Below, one piece after another: positions 31,498 to 39,281 of a stretch of DNA of 64,000 nt. The notes beneath the pieces were generated by a model. It did not search any database. It saw only the letters and a list, made by a program, of their open reading frames with translations, and was not told the DNA's origin. Location: NCBI RefSeq assembly GCF_021441885.1, contig NZ_CP090439.1:1302001-1366000 (forward strand), read 5' to 3'. The stretch's first letter is position 1, and every line of letters starts with the position of its first letter. Both the position numbers and the translations under genes were made by a program. The stretch comes from Vibrio maritimus (GTDB lineage: Bacteria; Pseudomonadota; Gammaproteobacteria; Enterobacterales; Vibrionaceae).

Positions 31498-32645
31498 TAG
31501 GGAATCTGTCGTGTGATACTGAAAGTTGCACATCCATTGAAATGAGCAAACTGTGTGAGTTCAAGCTCCAGACTGTCCTTGAATGCAGTCTGCTTGTTCG
31601 CACTGGGCTCAATGTGGAGCGTTATAACTTCTAGGTGTGCCTCTTTCCTGTGGGCTTTACAATCTGCTCTTGCAACCAATCGCCCGTCCCACAATATCGG
31701 TAAGACAAAGTAGCCATGTCGCCGTTTGGTCGCGGGGACGTAGCACTCTAGAAGGTAATCGAAGTTAAAAAGCTTGCTCACCCTGTCGCGCTGAATGACA
31801 AGATTATCAAAGGGGGAGAGGATGCGTGTTTGTTTTCGATTCAGCCTTTTATCCAATAACGAAAGGGATTGAGGACGAGTGAAATAGATCTCTCCATTCA
31901 CTGATACCTTATCTATTTCTCCCTCCTCAATTAGCTGATTTATCGCTTCATTGACGCTCGCTTTCATACCTTTTTGTAGATAGGTTATTTCTGCCAATGT
32001 GGCTAGACCATGAGTCACAAGCGAGTTAATGACAAGAAACTTGGCGTACTCTAGCGCCGAGGGAGTGGTTGTATTGATACTAGATGGCAGTACACGTTCA
32101 GTTAGATCGTAAACTTTATGGAAGTTTTTGCGTTCAGTGATCATTAAATCACCTTGCATATACAGCATTTCAAGCGCTTGTTTAGTTGGTTTGCTCTCCC
32201 ATCCCGTTTTCTTTGTGACCGTAGAATCGAAGTCTTTCGCCATTAATGGCCCCTCTGATGTGATTCTCGCGAGTACCTCCGACATCAGCTTAGGGTTTTT
32301 CCTAAACCAGTGATTTTGCTTGTCTGACTTGATGGCGTGTTTTCGAGGTAGTGAAAATTGAAAATTTGCCATATCCAGATACGAAGCAGCATGAGACCAA
32401 TACTCGTATACCAAACGTTCTTTCACCATCCGATCTAAGTGCTCTGGAGCGTAACTATGATTCCGGCTCCATAAGGTATGGTGGTGAGCGCGTTGCACCA
32501 CAGAGATGGTATCAATCTGCACATAGCCTAACGTCTGCATCGATTGCACGCTTTTTTGGTAAGCGGTACCAGTTAGCTTTTGAGCCGGGAGCCCCTGAGA
32601 CAGCAGAGCAATTTTCTGAGCCTGTGCGAGAGATATAGACTGCAT
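31497..32645 (-). CDS. YcaQ/AlkX-type winged-helix DNA glycosylase
   Basis: A 382-residue member of the HTH_42 (DUF1006) family. In E. coli, YcaQ opens interstrand DNA crosslinks made by nitrogen mustards. The QxD catalytic motif is visible as VQIDTISVV (Gln43, Ile44, Asp45), followed by RAHHHTLWSRN. The YEYWSHAASYL segment and the late GYFVLPILWDGRLVARADCKAHR are also typical. The length is usual. It lies 22 bp downstream of an MFS transporter gene on the same strand and may be co-transcribed. Confidence 0.87.
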   Translation of the reverse strand: MQSISLAQAQKIALLSQGLPAQKLTGTAYQKSVQSMQTLGYVQIDTISVVQRAHHHTLWSRNHSYAPEHLDRMVKERLVYEYWSHAASYLDMANFQFSLPRKHAIKSDKQNHWFRKNPKLMSEVLARITSEGPLMAKDFDSTVTKKTGWESKPTKQALEMLYMQGDLMITERKNFHKVYDLTERVLPSSINTTTPSALEYAKFLVINSLVTHGLATLAEITYLQKGMKASVNEAINQLIEEGEIDKVSVNGEIYFTRPQSLSLLDKRLNRKQTRILSPFDNLVIQRDRVSKLFNFDYLLECYVPATKRRHGYFVLPILWDGRLVARADCKAHRKEAHLEVITLHIEPSANKQTAFKDSLELELTQFAHFNGCATFSITRQIP

Positions 32646-32667
32646 TACATAACTTCCAAGCTAGCCA

Positions 32668-34002
32668 TTAAGAAAACACTGTTGTTCGCTTGTTCTTTAT
32701 GTAGAACCAAGCACTGATAGCGATAAACAGAAACGCAAAGTAATAAACGAACGATGACAGAGAGGCAATGAAATCCACGTGTTGCTCAATTTGTTGTTCC
32801 GTGTAGTTTTGGGAAAGCAGTTTGTAGTAATAGGCGTAAAGCATGCCGATAAACCCATAGCCAAGATTAAACATGAGTCCCTTAAAACTAAGTACAGTGG
32901 CTCTGTTGTGCGATTCGGTCTTCTTGTTCAGGTGATAGCTGATGAAAATGTTCATCGTCATAGTGATGAAGATTAATGCTAGTGCGGGAATGACTCCGTA
33001 GATAGGCCAGCCCAGACTAAGGCAATAGTAGGTTGCGATTGTGGCAACTCCCATTGCTAGAATGAATCGTTTTGGTTCCATTTGTTCAGCCAGTCTACGA
33101 CTCCTTCCTGCGAGTAGTATTTGAAACACACTGATTCCGGCGCCAATAAAGCCGATGTAGATAATGGGGATCTCAATCGCTCGATAATATTGACTGTTCA
33201 TGGTGAGAAACATGCGCGAGGTATGCTCGAATAGGCTGTAGTAGAGCAAAATAAACAGAACGTAAGGGGTTGATAGCACCCACTTCCCAGTATTCATGGT
33301 TAGTTTAAGGCTCGCCATCGTTGTAGCGAGTTTTCCGCCTTCTGCCGTCTTCTCCTTTTTCTCTTCTTCCATACTAAATGCAGCATAGATAGCAATGAGA
33401 GCGACAATTAGAGTGGCGAAAACTGGAATACGCATGATGTCTTGTGTTGACTCTGGCCTGTTCATCCCAAGCGCTTCAAAAATCGGAGCCATAAAGTTCA
33501 CATCGTACATCGCCGCACCAAGCAAGGTAACGACAATCCCTACGCTTGAGGCAATGCGAAGCTGCATTTGCAGAACTTGGGGCCAGACTTCTTCTTTACC
33601 TTGATCTTTGAGTGTGTCGTACGCGAGTGCTTCGTCGGCACCACTTGCCAATGACATAGCGAGCCCACTCAACACTCGATTAATCAAGAAAACCATGAAC
33701 ACTACGTTGGGGTTCTCTGTCGGAACCAAGGCTATCATGGCGATTTCAACAAACATCACGAGCGAGGAGAGCACGACGAGCTTTTTACGACCTAAGGTGT
33801 CCGCAAATGCGCCCGATGGCACTTCTGAAATGACAATGGTCGCCGCCCAAACGACATTGAGCATGGCAAACTGTGAGAGGGTAAGACCGTAATCCAAGTA
33901 GAGTAGTGTGAAAACTGGGTAGTAAAAGCGTGCAAAGTAACTGCTTCGGAACATTAAGAAACAGCGGACGTTGCGAACTTGCAGGATCTCTTTGACGGTC
34001 AT
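32668..34002 (-). CDS. MFS transporter
   Basis: A 444-residue polytopic membrane protein with about twelve hydrophobic segments. The MFS loop-2/3 signature is recognisable as GAFADTLGRKKLVVLSS (about residues 62-78). A charged, Lys/Glu-rich loop (MEEEKKEKTAEGGK) separates the two halves. Substrate and direction are unknown; it resembles the drug-efflux-like MFS clade with SGADEALAYDTL. It stands upstream of the YcaQ-type gene in a likely operon. Confidence 0.85.
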   Translation of the reverse strand: MTVKEILQVRNVRCFLMFRSSYFARFYYPVFTLLYLDYGLTLSQFAMLNVVWAATIVISEVPSGAFADTLGRKKLVVLSSLVMFVEIAMIALVPTENPNVVFMVFLINRVLSGLAMSLASGADEALAYDTLKDQGKEEVWPQVLQMQLRIASSVGIVVTLLGAAMYDVNFMAPIFEALGMNRPESTQDIMRIPVFATLIVALIAIYAAFSMEEEKKEKTAEGGKLATTMASLKLTMNTGKWVLSTPYVLFILLYYSLFEHTSRMFLTMNSQYYRAIEIPIIYIGFIGAGISVFQILLAGRSRRLAEQMEPKRFILAMGVATIATYYCLSLGWPIYGVIPALALIFITMTMNIFISYHLNKKTESHNRATVLSFKGLMFNLGYGFIGMLYAYYYKLLSQNYTEQQIEQHVDFIASLSSFVYYFAFLFIAISAWFYIKNKRTTVFS

Positions 34003-34161
34003 AATGAATAGATACTTATTGTTATATAGGAATAGGTATAAACCTATTTGCTCGATAGGTAAAAGATTTCACTTCAATAATAGCTACATTAGAAAGATCA
34101 GTCATTTACTGCTATAGCTGATTGTATGGTCTGTTCGAAATTATCAGCTTTAGAGTGAATT

Positions 34162-35163
34162 ATGGATCCAATAACACAGGGTGTTCTCGGCGCGTCTTTG
34201 TCGCAATCGGCGAGTAAAAAGCAAAACATAGTCATTGCTGGCGCTCTGGGGCTTCTTGCTGGTATGTCGCCTGATCTCGACGTTTTAATTCGCTCTTCAA
34301 GCGATCCTTTGCTGTTCTTGGAGTATCACCGCCAGTTTACCCACTCTCTACTTTTTATCCCCTTTGGCAGTGTTATTTGTGCCTTTGTTTTGTTCCACGT
34401 GTTTGCCAAACGTTTCGGCTTTTCATTCGCACAGACTTGGTTTTATTGCGCTCTAGGATACGGTACCCATGCGCTTTTGGATGCGTGCACCTCTTACGGT
34501 ACTCAGCTTCTCTGGCCATTTAGCAATGATAGGTATGCGTGGCGGGTGGTGTCGGTTATCGATCCTATGTTTACCTTGCCTCTTTTACTGCTGGGGGTTA
34601 TCGCAACATTAAAACGTAATCCGTGGTTCGCCAGAATCGCCATGATATGGGTGCTAGCTTATCCGCTTGTTGGAATGGTCCAAAGGGATCGTGCTGAGGT
34701 TGCGGGCTGGCAACTTGCCAAGGCGCGTCAACATCAGGTTGTTGAGCTGGAAGCCAAACCGAGTTTTGCCAATATCCTAGTGTGGAAGGTCGTTTATGAG
34801 ACCGAGGATCGCTACTTTGCGGATGCGGTGCGAGTGGGGAGGACAGTGAAAACTTATCCGGGTGAGTCCATTAATAAACTGGTTATTAACAGAGATTTTC
34901 CTTGGTTAGACCCAAACTCGCAGCAAGCGAGAGACGTGGAGCGATTTCGTTGGTTCTCTCATGGTTACTTAGCTCAAGATCCCAATAACTCATCCCGAAT
35001 TATGGACGTTAGATATTCGGTTGTACCTAACGAGTTTAAAGCGCTATGGAGTATTGAGCTGTCACCGACGGCTTCAACCGATGAACACGCCAATTACGTT
35101 ACACACCGAGGCAGTACTTCGGAGTCGAGACAAGTATTTTATGACATGCTGTTTGATAGGTGA
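34162..35163 (+). CDS. YdjM-type membrane-bound metal-dependent hydrolase
   Basis: A 333-residue protein of the LexA-regulated YdjM family (PF04307). It starts MDPITQGVLGASL and carries the family's metal-binding motifs: GMSPDLDVL (about 35-43), HRQFTHSLLF (about 56-65) and HALLDACTSYGTQLLWPF (about 107-124). Four or five membrane segments fill the first 180 residues, and a soluble C-terminal domain follows. The substrate is unknown. No LexA box was seen upstream. It is convergent with the alginate lyase gene. Confidence 0.87.
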   Translation: MDPITQGVLGASLSQSASKKQNIVIAGALGLLAGMSPDLDVLIRSSSDPLLFLEYHRQFTHSLLFIPFGSVICAFVLFHVFAKRFGFSFAQTWFYCALGYGTHALLDACTSYGTQLLWPFSNDRYAWRVVSVIDPMFTLPLLLLGVIATLKRNPWFARIAMIWVLAYPLVGMVQRDRAEVAGWQLAKARQHQVVELEAKPSFANILVWKVVYETEDRYFADAVRVGRTVKTYPGESINKLVINRDFPWLDPNSQQARDVERFRWFSHGYLAQDPNNSSRIMDVRYSVVPNEFKALWSIELSPTASTDEHANYVTHRGSTSESRQVFYDMLFDR

Positions 35164-35203
35164 GTGTATTTTATCGGTCGGTGCGCTTGAGATAACGCTT
35201 GCC

Positions 35204-35249
35204 ACATCTATTGCGCTCTCGGAACTGGAGATGTGCCAAGAGCGCAATA
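35204..35249. terminator. Hairpin between the YdjM-like and alginate lyase genes
   Basis: TATTGCGCTCT (35209-35219) pairs with AGAGCGCAATA (35239-35249). ACATCT/AGATGT offers an alternative, mutually exclusive pairing in the same segment. It lies between convergent stops and probably ends both transcripts. No long U-run. Confidence 0.55.
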
Positions 35250-35265
35250 GTCTTAGTGAGCGGTT

Positions 35266-36315
35266 TTATTTACCATTCAGCTTAAGTGCTGAGAAGGTTA
35301 CGCTGTTGTAATCGCCATTCTTCTTATCTGTCGCGAAGTCACCCGTACCTGCACAGCCTGGTCCCCAAACAGGGTGTTTCTCTTGGGTGCTACATTGACC
35401 ATAAGCACCTGCCTTAAAGTAGAAATCATCTTCTGCATAGCCAGTTGGGAAGTCTTTCTCATCGATGCCTTTGCTTAGGTCGATTTCGTACTTCACGGTA
35501 TCGTGTCGTGCAGTTTCGAACGTTAGATACATCATGGTGCCTTTCACTTCCACTTTGTAGCTGAACTCTTCTCCAAGCTTAATACCTGCTTTACCTGGCT
35601 CTGCTGGGTTTTCCCATGTGTTACCCCAAACAGGGTAAGCAATGTCAGCGCGATCAGGATCAGCTTTGGCTAGGTTGCGCTCATAGTTCCAGAAAACGGA
35701 ACCATACTCGTGATCAGGAAACTTCTTGTAGAAAATCTTCAGCGGTTCGTTACCGTGGCCATAACCCGTTTTGGCTTCTATCAACTCGTTGTGTTTTTTA
35801 GCGTGAATCTGACCAACTACCACAGAGTGTGCAGGGTATTTTTCAGGGAATTTCGCATTCAAAGACACGTGATTGACTTTCAACGTTGCCTCAAGCGTCC
35901 CGCCCACGGCGCTGTAGCTTTCTGCATCAGGGTGGCTAGAGAGAGCCCACTGGTTTAGCTTGTCGTTGGTGAGAATGTTATCGAAGTTCGCGCCACGTGG
36001 CATTTGACGAAGTTCAGAACGCGCATTCTTTGAGTTCTTGGTGGTGATGGCTTTGTTGTGTACTTCAAAAACTAGGTTGCCATCTTTATCGAGATGGAAG
36101 AAGTCCTCATGAGAGTAGCTAAGCATAGCAACCCCCTCAATTTCATCGACCTTACCATCTTCATTAATGTCAGATGGGATCGTGATCTTCCAGTTTCGCA
36201 TATCAAATTTATCGGCAGGGACGGGATAAGAAACACCATTATTGGCAACATCAGCCAGTGTGGTTAACGGCAAAGACAACAGGATAGATCCAGCAATGAC
36301 AGTTAACTTTTTCAT
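35266..36315 (-). CDS. Secreted PL7 alginate lyase
   Basis: A 349-residue polysaccharide lyase family 7 enzyme. The signal peptide is MKKLTVIAGSILLSLPLTTLA. The three PL7 signatures are present: ARSELRQMP (about 98-106), VVVGQIHAKK (QIH, about 165-174) and the YFKAGAYGQC strand near 300, supplying the catalytic Gln, His, Arg and Tyr. It cleaves alginate by beta-elimination outside the cell. QIH (rather than QVH) is often seen in enzymes accepting guluronate-containing blocks, which is only suggestive. A CRP-like site and a 23-bp palindrome lie upstream. Confidence 0.94.
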   Translation of the reverse strand: MKKLTVIAGSILLSLPLTTLADVANNGVSYPVPADKFDMRNWKITIPSDINEDGKVDEIEGVAMLSYSHEDFFHLDKDGNLVFEVHNKAITTKNSKNARSELRQMPRGANFDNILTNDKLNQWALSSHPDAESYSAVGGTLEATLKVNHVSLNAKFPEKYPAHSVVVGQIHAKKHNELIEAKTGYGHGNEPLKIFYKKFPDHEYGSVFWNYERNLAKADPDRADIAYPVWGNTWENPAEPGKAGIKLGEEFSYKVEVKGTMMYLTFETARHDTVKYEIDLSKGIDEKDFPTGYAEDDFYFKAGAYGQCSTQEKHPVWGPGCAGTGDFATDKKNGDYNSVTFSALKLNGK

Positions 36316-36330
36316 TTTCTACTTCCATTG

Positions 36331-36353
36331 TTATGTAATATTGTCTTACATAA
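36331..36353. promoter_or_regulatory. Palindromic operator upstream of alginate lyase
   Basis: TTATGTAA (36331-36338) and TTACATAA (36346-36353) are perfect 8-bp inverted arms with a 7-bp spacer, 15 bp upstream of the lyase start. This fits a repressor site over the early transcribed region. No regulator gene is adjacent. Confidence 0.6.
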
Positions 36354-36394
36354 TATGACTGAGTAGTTGATTGGAAAGTAGCGATAAATTGATG

Positions 36395-36410
36395 TGTGTA
36401 GAGGATCACA
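36395..36410. promoter_or_regulatory. CRP-like site upstream of alginate lyase
   Basis: TGTGTAGAGGATCACA matches TGTGA-N6-TCACA at nine of ten positions, 80 bp upstream of the alginate lyase start. Confidence 0.62.
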
Positions 36411-36739
36411 GAACCGAATCAACGTTGTATTGAATATCGGCGTCAGTTAACAAATATTGTTCTCAGGCTAGTTTTTGTAAGGTGATAATCGAATTTGATT
36501 TCAGTCATAGTTTGGTCTGCTTTGAATGCTCTGTACTTTGAATAGCCGATAATCAAATAAAGACAAAGAAATATAACTTGTAAGACAAAAATTTGGCTGG
36601 GAGTTTCAATAAGGCTCTCTAAGAGCCAACATAAGTCTATCGTGGCGCGTAAGTGTATAGTCGCATGACTTCAAGTTTCGTCTGATTGTGGTTTAATGGC
36701 TGCTATTAAACGCCGAGAAAAAGCAGTAGGTGAGTCAGT

Positions 36740-37642
36740 ATGGTTAGATTAACAATTTTAGATGGTGGCATGGGGCGAGAGCTAGAGCGTATTGGCGCGC
36801 CTTTTTCACAGCCTTTGTGGAGTGCGCAAGCTCTAATTGAAACCCCCCATTATGTTAAGCAAGCTCACCAAGCTTTTATTGATGCCGGTGCTGAGATCAT
36901 CACGGTCAACAGTTACGCTTGTGTTCCGTTTCACCTCGGAGATGAGCTGTACGAAGAACAAGGCGCCTCACTCGCGGGTAAAGCAGCACGGTTGGCTCAT
37001 GAAGTCGCATTGCAGAGCGAGCAAAAGGTGCAGGTAGCAGGTTCACTGCCACCTGTATTTGGTTCGTATCGCCCCGATCTATTTGAACCAGAGCGCGGGA
37101 AAGCAATAAGCATTGAACTGCTACACGCACAAGACGAGTATGTCGATTTGTGGTTGGCGGAGACAGTCGCAAGTATTGCTGAAGCGAAAATGTATGCTGA
37201 GCTCTTCAGTCTCACCGATAAACCTGCGTACATCTGTTTTACGCTACAGGATGAAGAGGATCAGCCTGCAACGCTACGTTCGGGAGAGTCTTTGAAAGAC
37301 GCCATCGCCTTATTGGCAGATATTGACGCACAGGGTGTCTTTTTTAACTGCTCGATCCCAGAAGTGATTGAGCGAGCGATAGAAGTGGTCAATCAGGTTA
37401 CCAACCAAGTGGGTAAGTCACTTGAAGTAGGTGTATTTGCTAATAGCTTTACGCCAATCAAGTCGGGTCATCAAGCCAATGCATCGATTCAAACTGTGAG
37501 GCATTTTTCTCCGCAAGAGTACTTGGTGTTCGCGAAACGCTGGCATGCCCTTGGCGCTTCTGTCATTGGTGGCTGTTGTGGCATTGAGCCGCGCCACATC
37601 GATGAGTTGACGAAATGGAAGCAGAGCTTAAATAAGGAGTAG
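36740..37642 (+). CDS. Homocysteine S-methyltransferase family protein
   Basis: A 300-residue zinc-dependent methyltransferase of the MmuM/BHMT family. It has the opening ILDGGMGRELER, the Cys in VFFNCSIPEVI, and the paired Cys in GGCCGIEPRHIDEL near the C-terminus that complete the zinc site. It methylates homocysteine to methionine using S-methylmethionine or a betaine-like donor; the donor cannot be told. Six bases separate it from the downstream patatin gene, so they are co-transcribed. Confidence 0.9.
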   Translation: MVRLTILDGGMGRELERIGAPFSQPLWSAQALIETPHYVKQAHQAFIDAGAEIITVNSYACVPFHLGDELYEEQGASLAGKAARLAHEVALQSEQKVQVAGSLPPVFGSYRPDLFEPERGKAISIELLHAQDEYVDLWLAETVASIAEAKMYAELFSLTDKPAYICFTLQDEEDQPATLRSGESLKDAIALLADIDAQGVFFNCSIPEVIERAIEVVNQVTNQVGKSLEVGVFANSFTPIKSGHQANASIQTVRHFSPQEYLVFAKRWHALGASVIGGCCGIEPRHIDELTKWKQSLNKE

Positions 37643-37648
37643 GTCTAC

Positions 37649-38503
37649 ATGGAACGTGTTGGAAAAACGGCCTTAATCGTTGAAGGTGGCGCGATGAGAA
37701 GCGTCTTTTCATGCGGCGTGTTGGACCACTTTATGGCAATGGACTTTTCGCCTTTTGACAGCTTTTGGGGAGTATCGGCCGGTGCGAGTAACTTGGCTGC
37801 ATACCTAGCTAAGATGCCACTAAGGAACAAGCGTATCTATCTTGATTACAGTTTGAGAAAAGAGTTTGTATCGCTCTCTCGTTTTATCCGAGGCGGCGAC
37901 ATGATTGACTTAGACTGGATGTGGGAGATTACGCTTAAAGAACTCGGTATCGATAAGCAAACTTTTGATAGCGATACACGCCCATTTTTTCTTGTTGTGA
38001 CGAACAGTGCAACGGGTCAGCCGGAATACCTCACGCCGGACTCTGAGCTATTAGCGGAAACAATGAAGGCGAGTAGTGCGCTACCCATTCTTTATCGTCG
38101 AGGTGTAGAACTCGACAATGGTCATTTTGTTGATGGCGGTGTGTCTGACTCGATTCCTATCCAAGAGGCGATAAAACGTGGTGCTTCGAAGATCATGATC
38201 ATACGAAGCCGAGATAAATCGTATAAAAAACCCAAGCCAAAACTAGGCGCTAGCTATCCTCTGTTTTTGAAAAAAACGCCGGCCCTTATTACCCCAATGC
38301 AGACGATTTATGAGCGCTATAATCAAACGCTTGAGCTTATCGAGCATCCTCCAGAAGGTGTTCAGATAGTGGAAGTTTGTCCGCCAGATGGGTTTTCGTT
38401 GAGTAGGCTAACACAGAGTAAGGGTGAACTAGCGAAAGCGTATGAGTTGGGCGTGGAAGCGGGTAAACATGCGATCACTGCCTGGGACAAGGAAAGCAAG
38501 TAA
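37649..38503 (+). CDS. Patatin-like phospholipase (YjjU-like)
   Basis: A 284-residue patatin-domain hydrolase with the oxyanion motif VEGGAMRSVFSCGVLDHF (about 11-28), nucleophile elbow GVSAGASN (about 41-48, Ser43 region) and catalytic Asp in HFVDGGVSDSIPI. It should cleave acyl esters of lipids by a Ser-Asp dyad, in the cytoplasm since no signal peptide is present. It resembles E. coli YjjU. It is the second gene of an operon with the homocysteine methyltransferase. Confidence 0.9.
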   Translation: MERVGKTALIVEGGAMRSVFSCGVLDHFMAMDFSPFDSFWGVSAGASNLAAYLAKMPLRNKRIYLDYSLRKEFVSLSRFIRGGDMIDLDWMWEITLKELGIDKQTFDSDTRPFFLVVTNSATGQPEYLTPDSELLAETMKASSALPILYRRGVELDNGHFVDGGVSDSIPIQEAIKRGASKIMIIRSRDKSYKKPKPKLGASYPLFLKKTPALITPMQTIYERYNQTLELIEHPPEGVQIVEVCPPDGFSLSRLTQSKGELAKAYELGVEAGKHAITAWDKESK

Positions 38504-38606
38504 GTAGTGGTTGAAATTTCATCAATGCAGAATAAAAAATAGTAATCAAAGTTAGTAGCTAAACGCCGTAGGCTAGTCAAATCACGAATAAACTGACGAG
38601 CTTACG

Positions 38607-39281
38607 ATGCTAGTACAACAACTGCGAACTGATATTTCCTATGCACTACACAAAAATTTCAAGGCTGGTGTTGCTCTTCAGTGCTTTGCATTATTCATTG
38701 CACTGAGTTACTTATATTGGCCGCAATCTCACCTCGTTTTTGACGTCATGTCTCAAACCAAAGCTAAATATGGCTGGGTCTATAGTGCAATAGCAACGGC
38801 ATTATTCGGTGGGATTTTCCCTTTGCTGCTACTTAATGCATTGGGATATAAAAGTTCTCGTTTTGGCGCCGAATTGCTCTGTGTCGCTCTATTTTGGGCG
38901 TATAAAGGCATCGAAGTAGATCTGTTCTATCAATTGCAGTCTCACTGGTTTGGTGATGTGCTGAATGTTGGCACTGTGGTCACTAAAGTGGCAGTTGATC
39001 AATTTATTTACTCTGCATTTTGGTCAGTGCCAACTATCGCAATCTTGTACTTGTGGAAAGACCTTGGTTTCCCCAAACGCGGCTTTTGCCAGTACATCGA
39101 TCGTGACTTTTGGTTTCGTCGAGTATTCGCCATGACCATTAGTAACTGGCTAATATGGATACCCGCAGTTAGCGTGATTTACATGATGCCGGTCGATCTA
39201 CAGCTTCCTCTTTTTAACATAGTTCTACTGTTTTTTGGGCTGTTAGTGGCGGTATTGAGTAAGAATGAGCGTGAGATTTAA
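38607..39281 (+). CDS. Membrane protein, Mpv17/PMP22-like features
   Basis: A 224-residue protein with four or five hydrophobic segments. VAVDQFIYSAFWSVPTIAILYLW followed by SNWLIWIPAVSVIYMMPVDLQLPLFNIVLLFFGLLVAVLS recalls the DQ and NW-x-x-WP motifs of the Mpv17/PMP22 family, small channels or membrane proteins best known from eukaryotic organelles. The match is by eye only. It is convergent with luxN, with a 4-bp overlap of the 3' ends. The bacterial function is unknown. Confidence 0.55.
   Translation: MLVQQLRTDISYALHKNFKAGVALQCFALFIALSYLYWPQSHLVFDVMSQTKAKYGWVYSAIATALFGGIFPLLLLNALGYKSSRFGAELLCVALFWAYKGIEVDLFYQLQSHWFGDVLNVGTVVTKVAVDQFIYSAFWSVPTIAILYLWKDLGFPKRGFCQYIDRDFWFRRVFAMTISNWLIWIPAVSVIYMMPVDLQLPLFNIVLLFFGLLVAVLSKNEREI

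Larger units (their letters stand above)
36316..36739. other. 424-bp divergent gap upstream of alginate lyase
   Basis: The gap holds the palindrome at 36331-36353 and CRP-like site at 36395-36410 on the lyase side. TGTAAGACAA, repeating the lyase palindrome half-site, lies near 36580. The rest is AT-rich, with no supported gene. Confidence 0.5.
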
